From: Hirundichthys speculiger
Taxonomy: Eukaryota > Chordata > Actinopteri > Beloniformes > Exocoetidae
Length of the DNA stretch: 64,000 bases
Direction of reading: 5' to 3'
Assembly (NCBI GenBank): GCA_018398805.1
Contig: JAGFBZ010001170.1
Span: forward strand, 2,195,001-2,259,000
Shown here piece after piece: positions 1-12,059 of this stretch. A model generated the notes under the pieces. The model ran no database searches, was not told where the DNA came from, and saw only the letters and a list, made by a program, of their open reading frames with translations. Position 1 is the stretch's first letter; each line of letters starts with the position of its first letter. Made by a program: the position numbers and the translations under genes.

Positions 1-868
1 TTGGAATAACACAGTGGAGACCGCATTTGGCCATAAATCCAAAATAACTGTGACACATTGCTGCATGAGTATACACAATCCTTAAGAAGCATGATGAATT
101 AAGCCCTCAAAAAGTACGGCAGCATTATATGGACTTTTTCAAACTGATCGTCCCTCTTGCATTGTGGCTTGGAGTAACATAGCGGAGTATGCACGAGTAT
201 AAATCAAAAGTGTCTGCGCCATCTCTGCGACAAGCTGACGGCGACACATTGACGCGAGAGTATACACGGCCCTTTAGGGAGCGGAAGATTGCATTAGCGG
301 TTAGCGGAGGTTCCTAAACCCGCAATTTGCGAGTAGCGGCTAGTGGGTAGCAGCTAGCGGGAAGTGTACGATCGGGGCCTTAGAGTGTTTGATTACAACA
401 TGCTGTACACAACGCAGGTTTTTTTCTGCTGTAATGTTGAGCAGTCTAACTGGAAGGACTGAGTGACATCTGGAGACAGTTTTAAGAGGTCAAGGAATAT
501 TTTGAATAGTGCATGAATAAAGCTTGGTTAGGTTTAGGCCCTGGTGAGAAAACTCTCACTGATGTAAATCACTTTGAAAGTTGTGCTGGGCTGGGTATCA
601 CACAGCTAAAAGAAAAAAAGGAAGAAGAAGAAGAAAAGAAGAAAAAAAAAAACTTGCGCCAACAACATTATTATTGCATAGTAACTACTTTATGACTTAC
701 CATGAGATCTGGCTCTATCAAGATGATCATATGTTTTTATTTATTTATTTTTCTGCTACAAGATTGAATTGCATACATTAGTTGGTTATGACAGATGATG
801 GCACTGACCATGTATGTAAGCGCAGACAAAAAAAAAAAGATGATCATATGGTTTAAAAACCAAAAAAA
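1..868. other. No gene recognised
   Basis: I see no gene here. Positions 290-370 contain several copies of a TAGCGG-like word, and 609-652 is an A/G-rich low-complexity run. The short open frames at 513-781 are driven by that run and have no recognisable domain or splice context. Confidence 0.6.
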
Positions 869-876
869 ATTTATAC

Positions 877-1151
877 CAATGATTCTCAGCAGGTGGATCG
901 GCACCCAAAACTGGGGTTTTAAATAAAAAATTGAGAGACTAAAAGGAAATATTTTCCTCTCTAGCCTTGACCATCTGTTGCTCCTTTTGGTTTATCATTA
1001 AACTTGTTTTTCGCCTACCATGTCAAGTTCAAACTGCACAATCTTTTCATTGAATAAACTTCAAAAGTTGAAAATTTTTCTCGTTTTGGGTGGTGGCGTA
1101 TTATTAAGGAGTGATGGTGGGACCCAAAGCCAGAGCAGTTGAGAACCACTG
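877..1151. mobile_element. hAT-type MITE with perfect target-site duplication
   Basis: A 275-bp non-autonomous element. Its left end (CAATGATTCTCAGCAGGTGG) is the imperfect inverted complement of its right end (CAGTTGAGAACCACTG). It is flanked by the identical 8-bp direct repeat ATTTATAC at 869-876 and 1152-1159. An 8-bp duplication with CAGTGGTTCTCAA-type ends is the hallmark of hAT elements. The interior has no coding potential, so it would have been moved by a transposase supplied elsewhere. Confidence 0.88.
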
Positions 1152-1159
1152 ATTTATAC

Positions 1160-3760
1160 TACATACTACATTTACAGCATGCAATAAATTTGCATGGTAT
1201 TGTTTTTAGACAACTGTTGGTTTTATACTCCGGTTTTCTCTCACAGTCAAAAAACATAAGTATGAAGTAAACTTCTCACAGGAGTGAATGTGAGCACATG
1301 TGATTGTTTATCTATAAGTGGCCCTGCAGTGGACTGGGGACTTTTTTTCACAGTGTATCCCTGCTTTGTTTTAGACAATGTTTTTAATATTTTTATTTAT
1401 TTTTTTTATTTTGTTTGATTATTTCAAGACATTTTTTTAATGGATAACATTTCACAACAATTATACCAAACTGTATAGCTGCATTTAAATCTGCTCTTTC
1501 GGTTCATCTCGACATACAGGTACTTGGTCGACATTCAGTATCTCTGGAACAATTTTATTCCTTTGGTTTGTTATATGTTCTGTATGCATGATTTCCTCTT
1601 GTTCCATCTGATATTCTATGAATAGGATTGGTGGATGGATTTACATATGCAGAGTTTATGCTTTCCATATGCGTTCATCTGTGGGTTTAAGTGAAACCTC
1701 AATATTGAACTAATCCTGTGAGCGTTGATATATTGCCTAATTTGACCAGGAGTGTTTTTTGACCAGATACATTTTTTTAATCTCTTTGATTAAACTTTTC
1801 AAGATGCAGTGTGAACCCACATCGGTATATCTTGTGCAAGTAATGGTAGGGAAGAGATTAATTAAACAAGTCATGCCTGAATCTTAACACTCTCCCTCAC
1901 AGATGAAGCTGATAGCTGGTCAATACATGCCAGACTCAATCAGTCAATAATGCCCCCCTCAGCCTAACCCCGCTAGCCCCTCAGTTGCTGTTTCAGACCT
2001 GGCTGCAGCAGCTCAGGGGTTGATATGTCCTCTGTCATTTGTCTTTAGATTTCCCTTCCATCTGATGGCTGCAGTCTTTCCACATGCCCTCGCCCCTGTC
2101 AGTGATTTATGCTTGTCCCCAGTTGTCACTGAGGACACTACTGGTCCATACTGCTTTACACAAAGTCACTCAGTCCCCCCTTCCCTTGTCAACATGATCA
2201 ATGTTTTGATTATGCTCAAAAATGTGCCCAGTGATTTACCTGAAATTTCTCCATTAATAAAATCTACAAGTACATTTAACTTTATCTTAAACAGCTGTAT
2301 AAAGTATAAATTGCCAATCCTCCTTTGCCAGGCATTCAACTAAATGTTTTTCCATGCAGAATAAAAGCTGCCCAGCATATCTGTCTCCTTCCTTTGCACT
2401 TGGTTTATTCTGTTGATTTTCTCATTTTGCTCTCAACGCCTCCCCCTACAGGCAATTCACATGTGCAGTGAGCCGTAAAGGAAACAATTTGCTCCCTCGT
2501 TCTCATATACCTCCGTGGCCATTTACACACATGAACATATGTGCATGTTTTAAAGAGAAAAAGTCATTATTATGCATGTATGCAGCATCACCAAGCTTCA
2601 GTGTAATTTGCATGAGTTATGAGGACCAGCATCAGGTCTGTCATATCTGCTGCCAATCTGCAGGATGTAAAATCCCACTTGCTAAAGCAACAGCTCTGGA
2701 TCTTTATTATACTTGTTGTATATCAGAGATTTTATTTTTCTTTTTGAGTACAAGTAAGTCACATCCTCTTTTTTTAAATCTTATTTTAATTTACATTTGG
2801 CAGGCAGTTCTGTCTCAAAACATTGCTCACAGTAACACCAGATCACACGATAGTCATTTGTGACATCAGTTATGAAAGTAACAGCATTTTGTAAGAAGTA
2901 TTTGTGCTAATTTGCAAGCTTATGACAACAGACCAATCACTAAACCTCATTGATCATCTGCTTAAAAGACTTACTAATGCCATGAAGGGCTGATATGACA
3001 ACATTTTGAGGTTGGTTTGCAGATGAAAGGTTAACATCCTTATCTGAAGTGACAGAGCTCATTTGTCATTTACGCACCCAGCCATTCTTTCTTATCGGTG
3101 CTGTCAGAGCAGAAAGAGAGCAGAAAATCCACAGGAAAATGGGGTCTTACTGACAAATTAAAGCTAATCTTTAAAACTATTTTATTACATCTTATTTTAC
3201 TTTATTTATTTATTTTGCTGCTATTCAAATTCCAATAAAAAAAAACAAAAAACTTTATTGTTCCCCAAAGGGAAATCAAATTGATGGAATAGTAATGAGC
3301 TTATAAAAAATTCTTTGTTTAGGGTAATAGAGAACAGTCCGATGAGTTGTAAAATTAATATTTAAATTAATACCAGAGTTATATAAGCTTTCATACATGT
3401 TTAAAGAAAAATAGACTGATAAATAAACATAATAGTATTGATAAATAATAGTCCCCACATTAAAGTCAAAAATCAAAACACATTGTGATATTGAAATGTG
3501 ATTATTAGCACAAAACAAATAAATCAGTAAACATTTTCATCTCAATGTATAGAAACTTAGCACAAAAGTAAGGAAATTTGTCTTTGGAACAAGCGTTTGT
3601 GAAATGAGCAGCAGAGCTGAGTATGAGGATTGTACAAATGAAAGATTTGCCAATGTCAAACTGCTTTTTTTCCCCCTTGCTATTGACTCTAGTTTGATGT
3701 TTTTTTTTTTGGTTTTTTTTTTTTTTGGATGACTGAAACCAGATATATTGACAATTTAAC
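1160..3760. other. Intergenic, AT-rich, no gene recognised
   Basis: AT-rich DNA without a convincing exon. Open frames such as 2020-2343 and 2468-2863 show no domain, no splice context and no biased composition. A short stretch at 3253-3280, reading as an A-rich run then CTTTATTGTTCCCC and AAAGGGAAA, looks like the terminal fragment of an L2-like LINE tail. A T-rich run lies at 3698-3727. Confidence 0.55.
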
Positions 3761-3769
3761 AGTTTAAAT

Positions 3770-4620
3770 GTATTCATTCAACAAACAGGAGTCTCAGTGG
3801 TTTGTGGAAGAATCATGCACAGCCACAACAGCCTGGCACCTCCTCCTCATGCCGGTCACCTGCCTGGTCGCACACTGCTGTGGAATGGCATCCCATTCTT
3901 CAACCAGCATTTGTTGCAAGTCAGCCAATGCGTTTGTGTTGGTCACTCTGGCACGGACAGCATGCCCAAGCTGATCCCATCAGCGTTCAATGGGGATAAG
4001 GCCACGACTGCTGGAAGGACATTCCATCATCTCCACACCCAAATTCTAGAGGTAGTCTCTGCGGGGGCAAGTGTTGTCATTTTAGTGGCTAGTGTTTGGT
4101 CCCAGACTGTAGGGATGTGGGGTTGCAGACTTTCATCTTGATATCTCCCTGTATTCAGATTGTCTCCAATGATGACAAGCCTTGTTTTCCAGTGAGGGGG
4201 ATGCTGCCCCACACCATCAGACTGCCTCCACCAAAAGATGTCATTTATTGGTGCAGCAATCATCAAAGAATTCTCCACATCTTTTCCACATCTTGACCCT
4301 ATGATCCAACTGCCATAGGCAAAGTCTGGACTCATTGCTGAAGATAAATTTCCTCCACATGTTCAGGACAATCAGGTGCATGTTTGTCAGCACCTGAGGG
4401 TAATAAAAGCTCAAAACAAGAGTCAATAGCAAAAAAAAAAAAAAAAAAGAAAAAAGAAAAAAGTTGTTTGGCACTAGCAGAAAAGATTTGGCAAATCTTT
4501 CATGGGTGCAACCCATATACTCAGCTCTGGATAACACGAGTCTTGACATTCGCCGTTTCTGCATGGACTTTACAAATGTGGCACCATTTAAAAGGAAACT
4601 AATCAGGCTTCCCAACAGTA
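3770..4620 (-). pseudogene. Degenerate Tc1/mariner transposase
   Basis: On the minus strand, broken frames between 4615 and 4027 resemble the middle of a Tc1/mariner transposase. The order is: FSNESRLCLW (the usual DESRF region), then WWRQSDGVGQ in place of the usual VMVWGGI, then KTRLVIIGDNLNTGRYQDE (the usual KT-LVVI-GNLNA-RY-DE). Several frame breaks and an A/T run near 4431-4460 show it is dead. The catalytic triad cannot be completed. Exact ends and terminal repeats were not resolved. Confidence 0.75.
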
Positions 4621-4624
4621 TTAG

Positions 4625-4935
4625 GATATGAAATGAAATGAAAATGAAATGAAAAATACTTTATTTATCCCATAAAGGGAAATTCAATGTAGTAAGGGCT
4701 CTCTCGCTCTCTCTTTTTTTTTTTTTTTTAATAAAAAACAGACAGAAATAATAATAATAAAATAATAATAATAATAATAATAATAATATATAATAAACAG
4801 GTGTTAAGTCTGTTGTGGAGGCTGATGGCTGCTGGCAGGAATGATCTTCTGTATCTTTCCGTCTTGCAACGGACCTGAAGAAGCCTCTCACTGAACACAC
4901 TCTGTTGTTTGATCACTGTGTCGTGGAGAGGGTGT
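4625..4935 (-). mobile_element. 3' end of an L2/CR1-like LINE, with AAT microsatellite
   Basis: Read on the minus strand, the segment encodes a fragment KTERYRRSFLPAAISLHNRL, which is the usual C-terminal end of fish L2-type ORF2 proteins. It is followed by a tail that ends AATTTCCCTTTATGGGATAA and A/T-rich repeats. The copy is strongly 5'-truncated. A (TTA/AAT)n run at 4747-4795 lies inside the 3' untranslated part. Confidence 0.75.
4747..4795. repeat. (AAT)n microsatellite
   Basis: About 49 bp of AAT trinucleotide repeat with one or two interruptions, inside the LINE tail. It is likely length-polymorphic. Confidence 0.9.
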
Positions 4936-5089
4936 GAAGAGTATATTAGGATAGTAAGATTTATTTACTGCCAAGAAACATTGTTACGTAAAAGAAATAA
5001 TCTACCAAACACAAATGTCCTTTCTTTTTTGATAGATAGATAGATGAAAAGGACTCCGACTCAGCAAGTGGCAGAATACATCTACTGGG

Positions 5090-5281
5090 TTTCGATAAAA
5101 GACCCACGAAGAAGACGCGGTACCGGAAGAGACGTGGCACATAAACAGAGGAAGCAGTCAGTTCTGGTGGATGATGAGATTCTCTGGAGCTCCATACATG
5201 TGGATTTGACTAGACAGCTTAAATGACAACAAATCGCATCACCTAAAACCAACAGGATCTTGATTAATGTCTGAGTGACAG
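5090..5281 (+). promoter_or_regulatory. zfpl1: Probable zfpl1 promoter and untranslated first exon
   Basis: The first coding exon of zfpl1 is preceded directly by an intron acceptor at 13,250-13,251, so an untranslated first exon must lie upstream. The best candidate ends at 5281 with the donor CAG|GTAATG. It begins near a locally CpG-richer stretch with an ETS-like ACCGGAAG word at about 5122-5129, a pattern often seen at fish housekeeping promoters. A 60-codon open frame at 5044-5226 crosses it but has no recognisable domain. The link to zfpl1 is inference; RNA evidence would settle it. Confidence 0.4.
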
Positions 5282-8200
5282 GTAATGTGAACATTTATTT
5301 TCGGAGCTTAATCAGTTCCGGCAGCCAGCTGGATTAGTTCGCTGACTTTAGCTGAGCTAGCGGCTAACTAATGTTAGCATCCATAAATGTTACAGTTAAG
5401 CTGTCAGAAAGTGTACGCGACGTAATGATGACAGTAGACCTCGCATGACTGCGAAACTGACTCAGAAGTAGGACTGTACGTGGTTAACACGAGTCTTGAC
5501 ATTCGCCGATTCTTTTAAAGAGCTACAAATGACGTCAGTAGATTTTATGAGCAGCTGTGTGTCAGTACCAACTAGTTAGAAATTACATTTAGTAGGAATA
5601 GAAATGAATGAAAAGTATACTCATTTTTTTCCAGTATCAGTCTTGGCTGGTTCCGTCCAGTCTGGTTCTCTCCTGTCAACAGGGTGACGTAAACGAAGAG
5701 TGTTTGATTGTGTATTCGAGGTGTATAATTTTAACTATGGCACTGTGTAATTTATTTATAATGACAACTAAAATATGATTTAATATGCAATTTAGCATTA
5801 GGCTTCACTATATCCAGAGACAATCAGAGAAAAATAGAAGAGAGAAGAAAAGAATAGAATCTTTATTGGCATTGCAAGGAAACTGGGTGTGATCCTTTTG
5901 GTGAAAAAGGTTTTTTAAATAAAGGGTCTACAAAATCTTTGTAGACCCAGTCGGGTGAACTGATGTCACAGCAACTTGGTTGCACACTCAATCATCTATA
6001 AAGACAGACATTCCTGTCTGTCGACTTTTAATTTTAAGTGGTGTTGCAGGCGTGTAGTAGCCCTCATAAATGGATCTTGAGTGCATTCTTCTGTTGTTCA
6101 CATGCAAGTCAAACAAACATGACCTTCCTGCAGGAATCCAGTCTCTGTCAAACGCAGTTTTGTCTGTGGTTGATAAAAACATCTCGGCATTGTCGACTTC
6201 TGATCTGCACTTGAATCCAGCATAAGCTTCCTACTGACACATGGAAGCTAGAAAACAAATATGGAAAAAATTAGGCATTTGGGGCGCTGTTATAAGCACA
6301 TTAACATTTTATCTCATTAGTCAGTAACTTCAGGTGGTTGAAGTTCTTTTTCAAATTGTCAAAATTGTCTCATAGTTGCAACCTGATTAAGTCTGTGGGT
6401 GTGGCTTTAAGTTGCTATTTAGCCATATCTTTTGATGTAATTAATTAAAATGATCAAAACATGGTATACAATCGTATTGGACCCTTTGAACATTTAGACA
6501 CTTTTGTGACATTTCACCCATTGTTGGTGCTACATCTTCCATGAGTCAGTATCTCATGAACCAACTGAGATTTTTTTTTTAAAGAAAAATCTGAAATCTA
6601 GTTTATTTATACAAGGCTTCACTTGTTTGAAGTACCCAAAGTGCCTTCTGGCTGAAGCCATTCAGCCGTGAGCTGCTGCAGCTGCAAATCTGCTTGGACC
6701 CTGACGTTGGGTGCTTGCAGCTGTACTTTCATATTTATAATTTTTTTTTCAGAGGCTGATGAATGAGGCTTTCAGTTGACAATTTTTCAGAAAACTCTAA
6801 AGTTCAAGAGGCTGCTTCAAAATTACTTTTTACTTTGAATGCTTTTTTAAAATTATGTTTTAAGTTTAAAATAGGCGAGTCAGAAACTTAAAATGTTCAA
6901 AAGTTGAAATTATACAAAAAGATTCTGTTTACATTCTGTGTCAATCTTGTCAACTGCTGGATGTTTTGCTTTGCAGTTTTTATAATCATGATATCCAGTA
7001 CTGCACAGTTCAATCCACCCTTGTCCAAAATCACTTTTGTAAAATTGGCATTGCAGAAGTGAAAGGAAATTGAATGCGATCCTTTGAAAATGGTTAAATT
7101 GCATCACTTTACAGTAATTCCATTACTGAATGTACTCTGGATTCACATTAGATGTTACACAGTAGAAACTGTAAATTGACTTTCAGGTTTCAGGTCAGTT
7201 ACATTGATTGTAAATACTGGACACAGCATCCGGTCATGTGACCCATAGATTTGTCCAGAAAGCATTTGAAGCTTGTTTTTTTTTCTCGAACTGCTTGGCA
7301 CCAGTAGGAAAGAGGTGGAACCAGCTGTGCTAACAAGCCAGCTGGCTATTTTTTTTTTTTTCTGTGCTGGCTTAGCTTTCAGATATAGATTTTGCCTGAA
7401 CATCCTTATTTCAAGCGTCGCTACCAGATCGAATGAAGTGCTGCTGGGCTTCAACACGGCTCACCTCAATGCAACTGGACATCCCGCTGGAGGCTCGCTA
7501 GCAGTATGCAGTCAAGAGGGCCCCACGGTAGAGGTCCACGTGGATGGGGCAGTCGGTAATGATTGACTCCAAGTCCCAGCATAATTCCGCCTGGATGAGT
7601 CCTGAAATGAAATCTCGAGCACCGGCCGAGAGGCTGCACATCAGATTGGCAATAGGATGGGCCCTCGCAGAGAATGATTTGAAGACTCTTTCAGGCGGAA
7701 TTATGCTGGGATCTGCAGTCATCTTCCTGGCCACAGGCCTTTGGAGAACGACCTCTGGTCTCTAATGTTGTTTCGGTGGAGACATGAAATGACTGCTAAG
7801 CTTAACTTCATCCTCAGATCCTTCCAGACAAAACACAGCAAATCATGGTGGCCTGTTAGTGCAATTAACACAAGCACAGGAAAACATATTCTCTTTCAAA
7901 TATGCCCATGATCTGGTTTTTATTCACAGCTCAGAAGTCAATATAATGCTAAGTAGCTAAATTCATAACAGCGGTGTCTGCTGTCATAGCCAATGAAAAA
8001 GCCAAGACCAGCTATCCATCAAACGGCATCAAATGACGTCCTGCAGTCTGATTGGTCAGCTTTATTGCTTTCATATAAATTTATCTGATGTGGTACAAAA
8101 AAAATTCGTACAGTTGTCATGGATGTCGGAACTAGCAATGGAAACCAAAACCGATTTTTTGTACCAGGGTGTAATTAATATGTTTAATTCTGTTGCAAAG

Positions 8201-10090
8201 TTGCCCATTTTAACATGTGAGTGGTCAGTAAAGCAACTGCAGCAAAACGTACTTCCTGGTTGAGCTTCAGTGTGAAATGGTCAAATTCCAGCTTCTCTTT
8301 TTGAAGAAGAAGCTGGACTTAACCCATCAAACTACAAAAACTGTTACAAATTAGCATTCACTATGGTAGTCCTGATCAGATTCACACATCAAACATACTG
8401 ATCACATTGCTCAGCATGTTTGGTGACCCGCACGTTTATATTCTCATCTAACCAAGAAACATGATCTCAATATTCATCAGCCTGCCTTTTATATTCTTCA
8501 GCATAGTTTAAAGCTTCAGTGTTGGGCCAAAGAGCAAGGTTAGTTTTTTGAACACCATCCATAGAGGTTAATGTTATGCAGCATCCTTCACAAAACTCAG
8601 ACTTCAGCTCATAACCCCATGTCAAGTCTGAATGACTTATCTGTCTGTTTTCAGAGCTAGATTTTTTTTTAGTAGCTCCTTCTCCATTTTATCTTCTGAG
8701 GCAAAGAGAGAACGATTCGGGTCACTGTGGTTTGTCGTTTATCTCCTGATTATTAGTGTAACTGTTTAATCGCTGATCACCATGTATCATTTTGTCTTTG
8801 AGAAGGACCAAGATTAACTTTTTCTTTGAATATTTTTAGTGTGGAGATGCCATACAGACATCCCATCCATCTAAAATTTGAGAAAGTTCATAATGGTGTT
8901 CCCACATTATTTTGTGACCGAAACAATGCAGAAGAGCTTGTTAGAAATCACAGGTGTATTCAGATTTGTTTCAGTGAGAATCATTTTCTATCTTCTGACC
9001 TTTAGGAAAAACCTAAAGGTTTGAATTTGAATTGATTTTTTAAATTTCTGTTTCAGCCTCTGATGCTGAGATTGGATTAGTTGCATCTCTGCAAATATTC
9101 AGTTTGAACACCTCACAGCTGTTGCCACTACCTGGTAAATTCATAAGGCCAACAAAAGAAAAATAATAAAAATAGCTCCAAGCGGTGATCATCGGGGTCC
9201 AAGCGGATCTTCAGCAGACACACTCCACGTTTGGATGCCTCTATCCAGTAGGCGCTTGTACAGTAAATTTCAGAGTTGTATCTCGAGCAGTTCATTAAAT
9301 ATTGAGGTGTGAGTTGTAGCGCCCCCTTTGGATAAAAATGAACAAAATTTGGTGGGACTCCAAAGAATGACGTACTGATTCTCAGTATCAGATTTGATCA
9401 AGTTTGGATCATTACATCACAATATACAGGCCATAGAACAACTCCGGGCCCCACCCACACATTTAAAGTGCATGCAACTTTGAAAGATTGTTCAGTCAAA
9501 ATAGCTTTAACTTTTAACTTTGTCATCACTATGATCAATTGAAAAAATGTGCCAGAAAGTACATGTTCTAGGTCCAATAAACTTCTAGTTTTATTTCAGA
9601 AGTTTTAGTTTTCTTCTAGCCGATATGGTTCTCATTATATTTGGCACAATGTAAATCTTCTAGTGCCATGTTGAGATCCTGTTAAATGTCTTGTTGCAGA
9701 CTGGAACCTACACAGTGTGCAGTGTATAGTTTTGGCATGACTTTTTCAGTTTTCACCTTCTCTCATTTCCCTAACCACATAACAAAGTTATGCACACAAT
9801 ACACCACTTTGAGATCCAAACCACTATAACAACTTGTTATTCTGAATGTAAAGGGTGCTCAAAACCTTATTAAACCTAAAGCTAAAATATCAGCTGTCTC
9901 TGAGGAGTTTTAAAGTTGTCATGAAATGTGGAGTAAATCAAGTTTTGTCAGTCTTTTTTTTTTTTTTAGGATTTGTCCTGGTTATTTTTTCTTTTTTTTA
10001 CCACCTGTAATGATGAGTTACCATAGCAACGAGAGAGTTGCTTACAAGCGTTTATATCTTCTCAACCTATAAACCCATCATCCAGAGGCA
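5282..10090. other. Probable zfpl1 intron 1, left part: repeats and no exon recognised
   Basis: No coding exon is recognised. Notable content: a diverged echo of the mariner-associated segment at 5482-5530, a perfect 11-bp palindrome at 5924-5948, and a 40-bp-arm inverted repeat at 7565-7720. A stretch at 9180-9720 containing GCGCCCCCTTTGG reads like an old interspersed repeat, family unresolved. Confidence 0.45.
7565..7720. repeat. Imperfect inverted repeat with 40-bp arms
   Basis: The left arm (7565-7604) and the reverse complement of the right arm (7681-7720) share a perfect 20-bp core (left core CCCAGCATAATTCCGCCTG) with about seven mismatches over 40 bp. The 76-bp spacer begins and ends with partly complementary sequence (AAATGAAATCTC against AAATCATTCTCT), so the foldback may extend further. 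It could be a decayed MITE, or a transcribed hairpin. No flanking target duplication was recognised. Confidence 0.8.
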
Positions 10091-10094
10091 ACTT

Positions 10095-10885
10095 GTGACC
10101 AAAAGGATTGTGAGGAGGAACAGGGACCTGAAGAAACTCTAATGGGACTGACCCTAACCCTAAACTTTATTAACTCCTGTGTGGACAACACCATCCCCAC
10201 CAGAACAGTGAGGTGCTTCCTCAATAATCAACTCTAGATCACCAGTGACCTGAAAGAGCTCCTCAACAAGAAAAAAGAGCCTTCAGGGAGGGAGACGGGG
10301 AAATTGCTGAGGTCAGTTCAAAAACAACTGAAAGTCACGATTAGAGACAACTAGGAGAAAGCTGGGGAACAAGCTCCGGCAGAACAACGTACCATGTGTG
10401 GTCAGGGATGAAGAAGATCGGATCAATGGAAATCTACACTGAGCAAATGAACTGAACACATTTTTCAACAGGTTCAGTTCAGAGAAATGCTCAGCCTCCT
10501 CCTCCCCTGCCCCCAGCCAAGCAGACCTCCCGCCCTCCCTTGACCCACAGCTTCCCTGCCAGATCTCGGCTGTCTCATCTTCCACCTCAGTCATGGCTCT
10601 TGCTGCTGCTCTATTGTTGTCTCCAACCACATCAGGAGATGCTGGGTCCCCTCCCCCTCCCCCTCCTATCTACCTGTCTCCAGCAGTCAGGTGAAGAAAC
10701 TGCTGAAGACACTGAATAGGAACAAGGCTGCTGGTCCAGATGGTGTCCAGAGTCTTGAAAGTCTGTGTGGACCAGCCATGTGGGATTCTACAGCACCTCT
10801 TCACCATCAGCCTGAGCCAGGAGAAGGTTCTGGTGCTGTGAAAGATATCCTACCCTGTTTCAAAAAAAATCTCATCCATCTTTTC
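10095..10885 (+). mobile_element. L2/CR1-like LINE, left half
   Basis: Broken frames match the linker and early reverse-transcriptase part of fish L2-type ORF2 proteins. One piece reads KAFREGDGE.. then SVQKQLKVTIRDN, and later VKKLLKTLNRNKAAGPDGVQ (10,691 onward), the standard N-K-AAGPDG motif that opens the RT domain. Stops and frame breaks show the copy is dead. It is interrupted at 10,886 by a hAT element and resumes at 12,060. Confidence 0.82.
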
Positions 10886-12059
10886 TAGGGGTGTCCCGAT
10901 CCCGATCCCCTGATCGGATCTGCCTTTGATTTTAAAAATTTAAGGTGGATCGGATCGGCCAATCAACCTTATTTTAACACACCGATCTTTTTTTCATTAT
11001 TTTTTTTCTCAAAAAGTGATCCTAATTAACACAAATTAATAAAGTAATCATATTACACAAACAAAAATATTTTTTAAACTATATACATTTAATAATTTGC
11101 ACTGAAATGAGGTTTCTCAGCAGTGCTGTCTTGTATCCACCTTAAAAGTTTTAAGACCGGCGGCGTCAGGATAAACTTTAGCAAAAATGTCAGCAGTGTG
11201 GCAGCACTATAAAATTACAAAGACCGACGCTTCGACTGCGACTTGAAACGTGTGTAAGGCTGAGATATCATGAGGGGTAAGTAAGAAGAGAGTTTATAAC
11301 ACCACCAATTTAATCAGACACTTAAAAAATCACCATCCTACTGAGCAGGATGCCTTCTGTCAGGCGTCAGCAGCAAACGCTCTGTGAAACTTTTAAAAGA
11401 AAGGACAAACTCCCGAAAGACTCGGAGAAATACAGAAAAATCAACGAGCTAATCGCGGAATGTATTACTGAGGACGACCAGCCAATTCAGTATGTGGAAT
11501 ACAAGGCATTTAACCAGCTCATTAATTACCTCGAGCCTCGTTCCCGTCATTACATGAACGACAAAGGACACAAAGGTGCGCGAACATGTGCAGCGGGTCT
11601 TGAAAGAAGTTAAGTTAATATTTTATGTTATTTTTATTCTGATGTGATCTCATTGATTGCAAAGACTTCTGCTGGTGTTTTCATTGCCTTAAACTGCTAG
11701 CCAAGTTCACCTGCTGCTATTTAAATGGAAGTGCTATGTTCTTTAGTACTGAGACTGTTGAACAGTCACTGTTCTCTAACTAAATGTGTTTTATAATAAT
11801 TCTCCCAAACAAAAAAGAAAGAAAGAAGAGTGTTTAAATAAGTTATTATTTATTTTATGAGATGATAAAAGCTATTAATCTCAGCTTGGATGCAGGCCTG
11901 TTTATTAATGTACACAGGAAATAAAATGCATGGGAAATTAAACTCTGCCCACTCAAAAAAAGTGAAATCGGATCGGGAAAAATCGGGAATCGGCCGATCA
12001 TCAAAATTAAAGATCGGAAATCGGATCGGGACCCAAAAAACATGATCGAGACATCCCTA
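10886..12059. mobile_element. hAT element inserted in the LINE
   Basis: The left end TAGGGGTGTCCCGATC and the right end GATCGAGACATCCCTA are inverted complements with few mismatches. Flanking copies of an 8-bp target site, ATCTTTTC (10,878-10,885) and ATCTTTTT (12,060-12,067), differ at one base. The subterminal regions are packed with GATCGGATCGG words, typical of this fish hAT group. It carries one transposase fragment in the middle and is otherwise non-autonomous. Confidence 0.88.
11350..11613 (+). pseudogene. hAT transposase N-terminal fragment
   Basis: An 87-residue open frame. Residues about 13-62 (TFKRKDKLPKDSEKYRKINE, then a segment with ITEDDQPIQYVEYKAF and LINYLEPR) match the region that follows the BED zinc finger in ZBED/hAT transposases. 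That region usually reads K-K-IN-AIAEFI-ED-QPF-VVED-GF-LL--L-PRY. The BED finger and the RNase-H-like catalytic core are absent, so this is an internal remnant. Confidence 0.75.

Noticed and set aside
290..370. Clustered TAGCGG words as a regulatory array
   Set aside because: Irregular spacing and few copies; no supporting context.
2020..2863. Two open frames above 100 codons in the left intergenic region
   Set aside because: No domain, no composition bias and no plausible splice sites; lengths are within chance.
10149..10168. Telomere-like CCCTAACCCTAA stretch
   Set aside because: Only about two units, lying inside an L2-like LINE.
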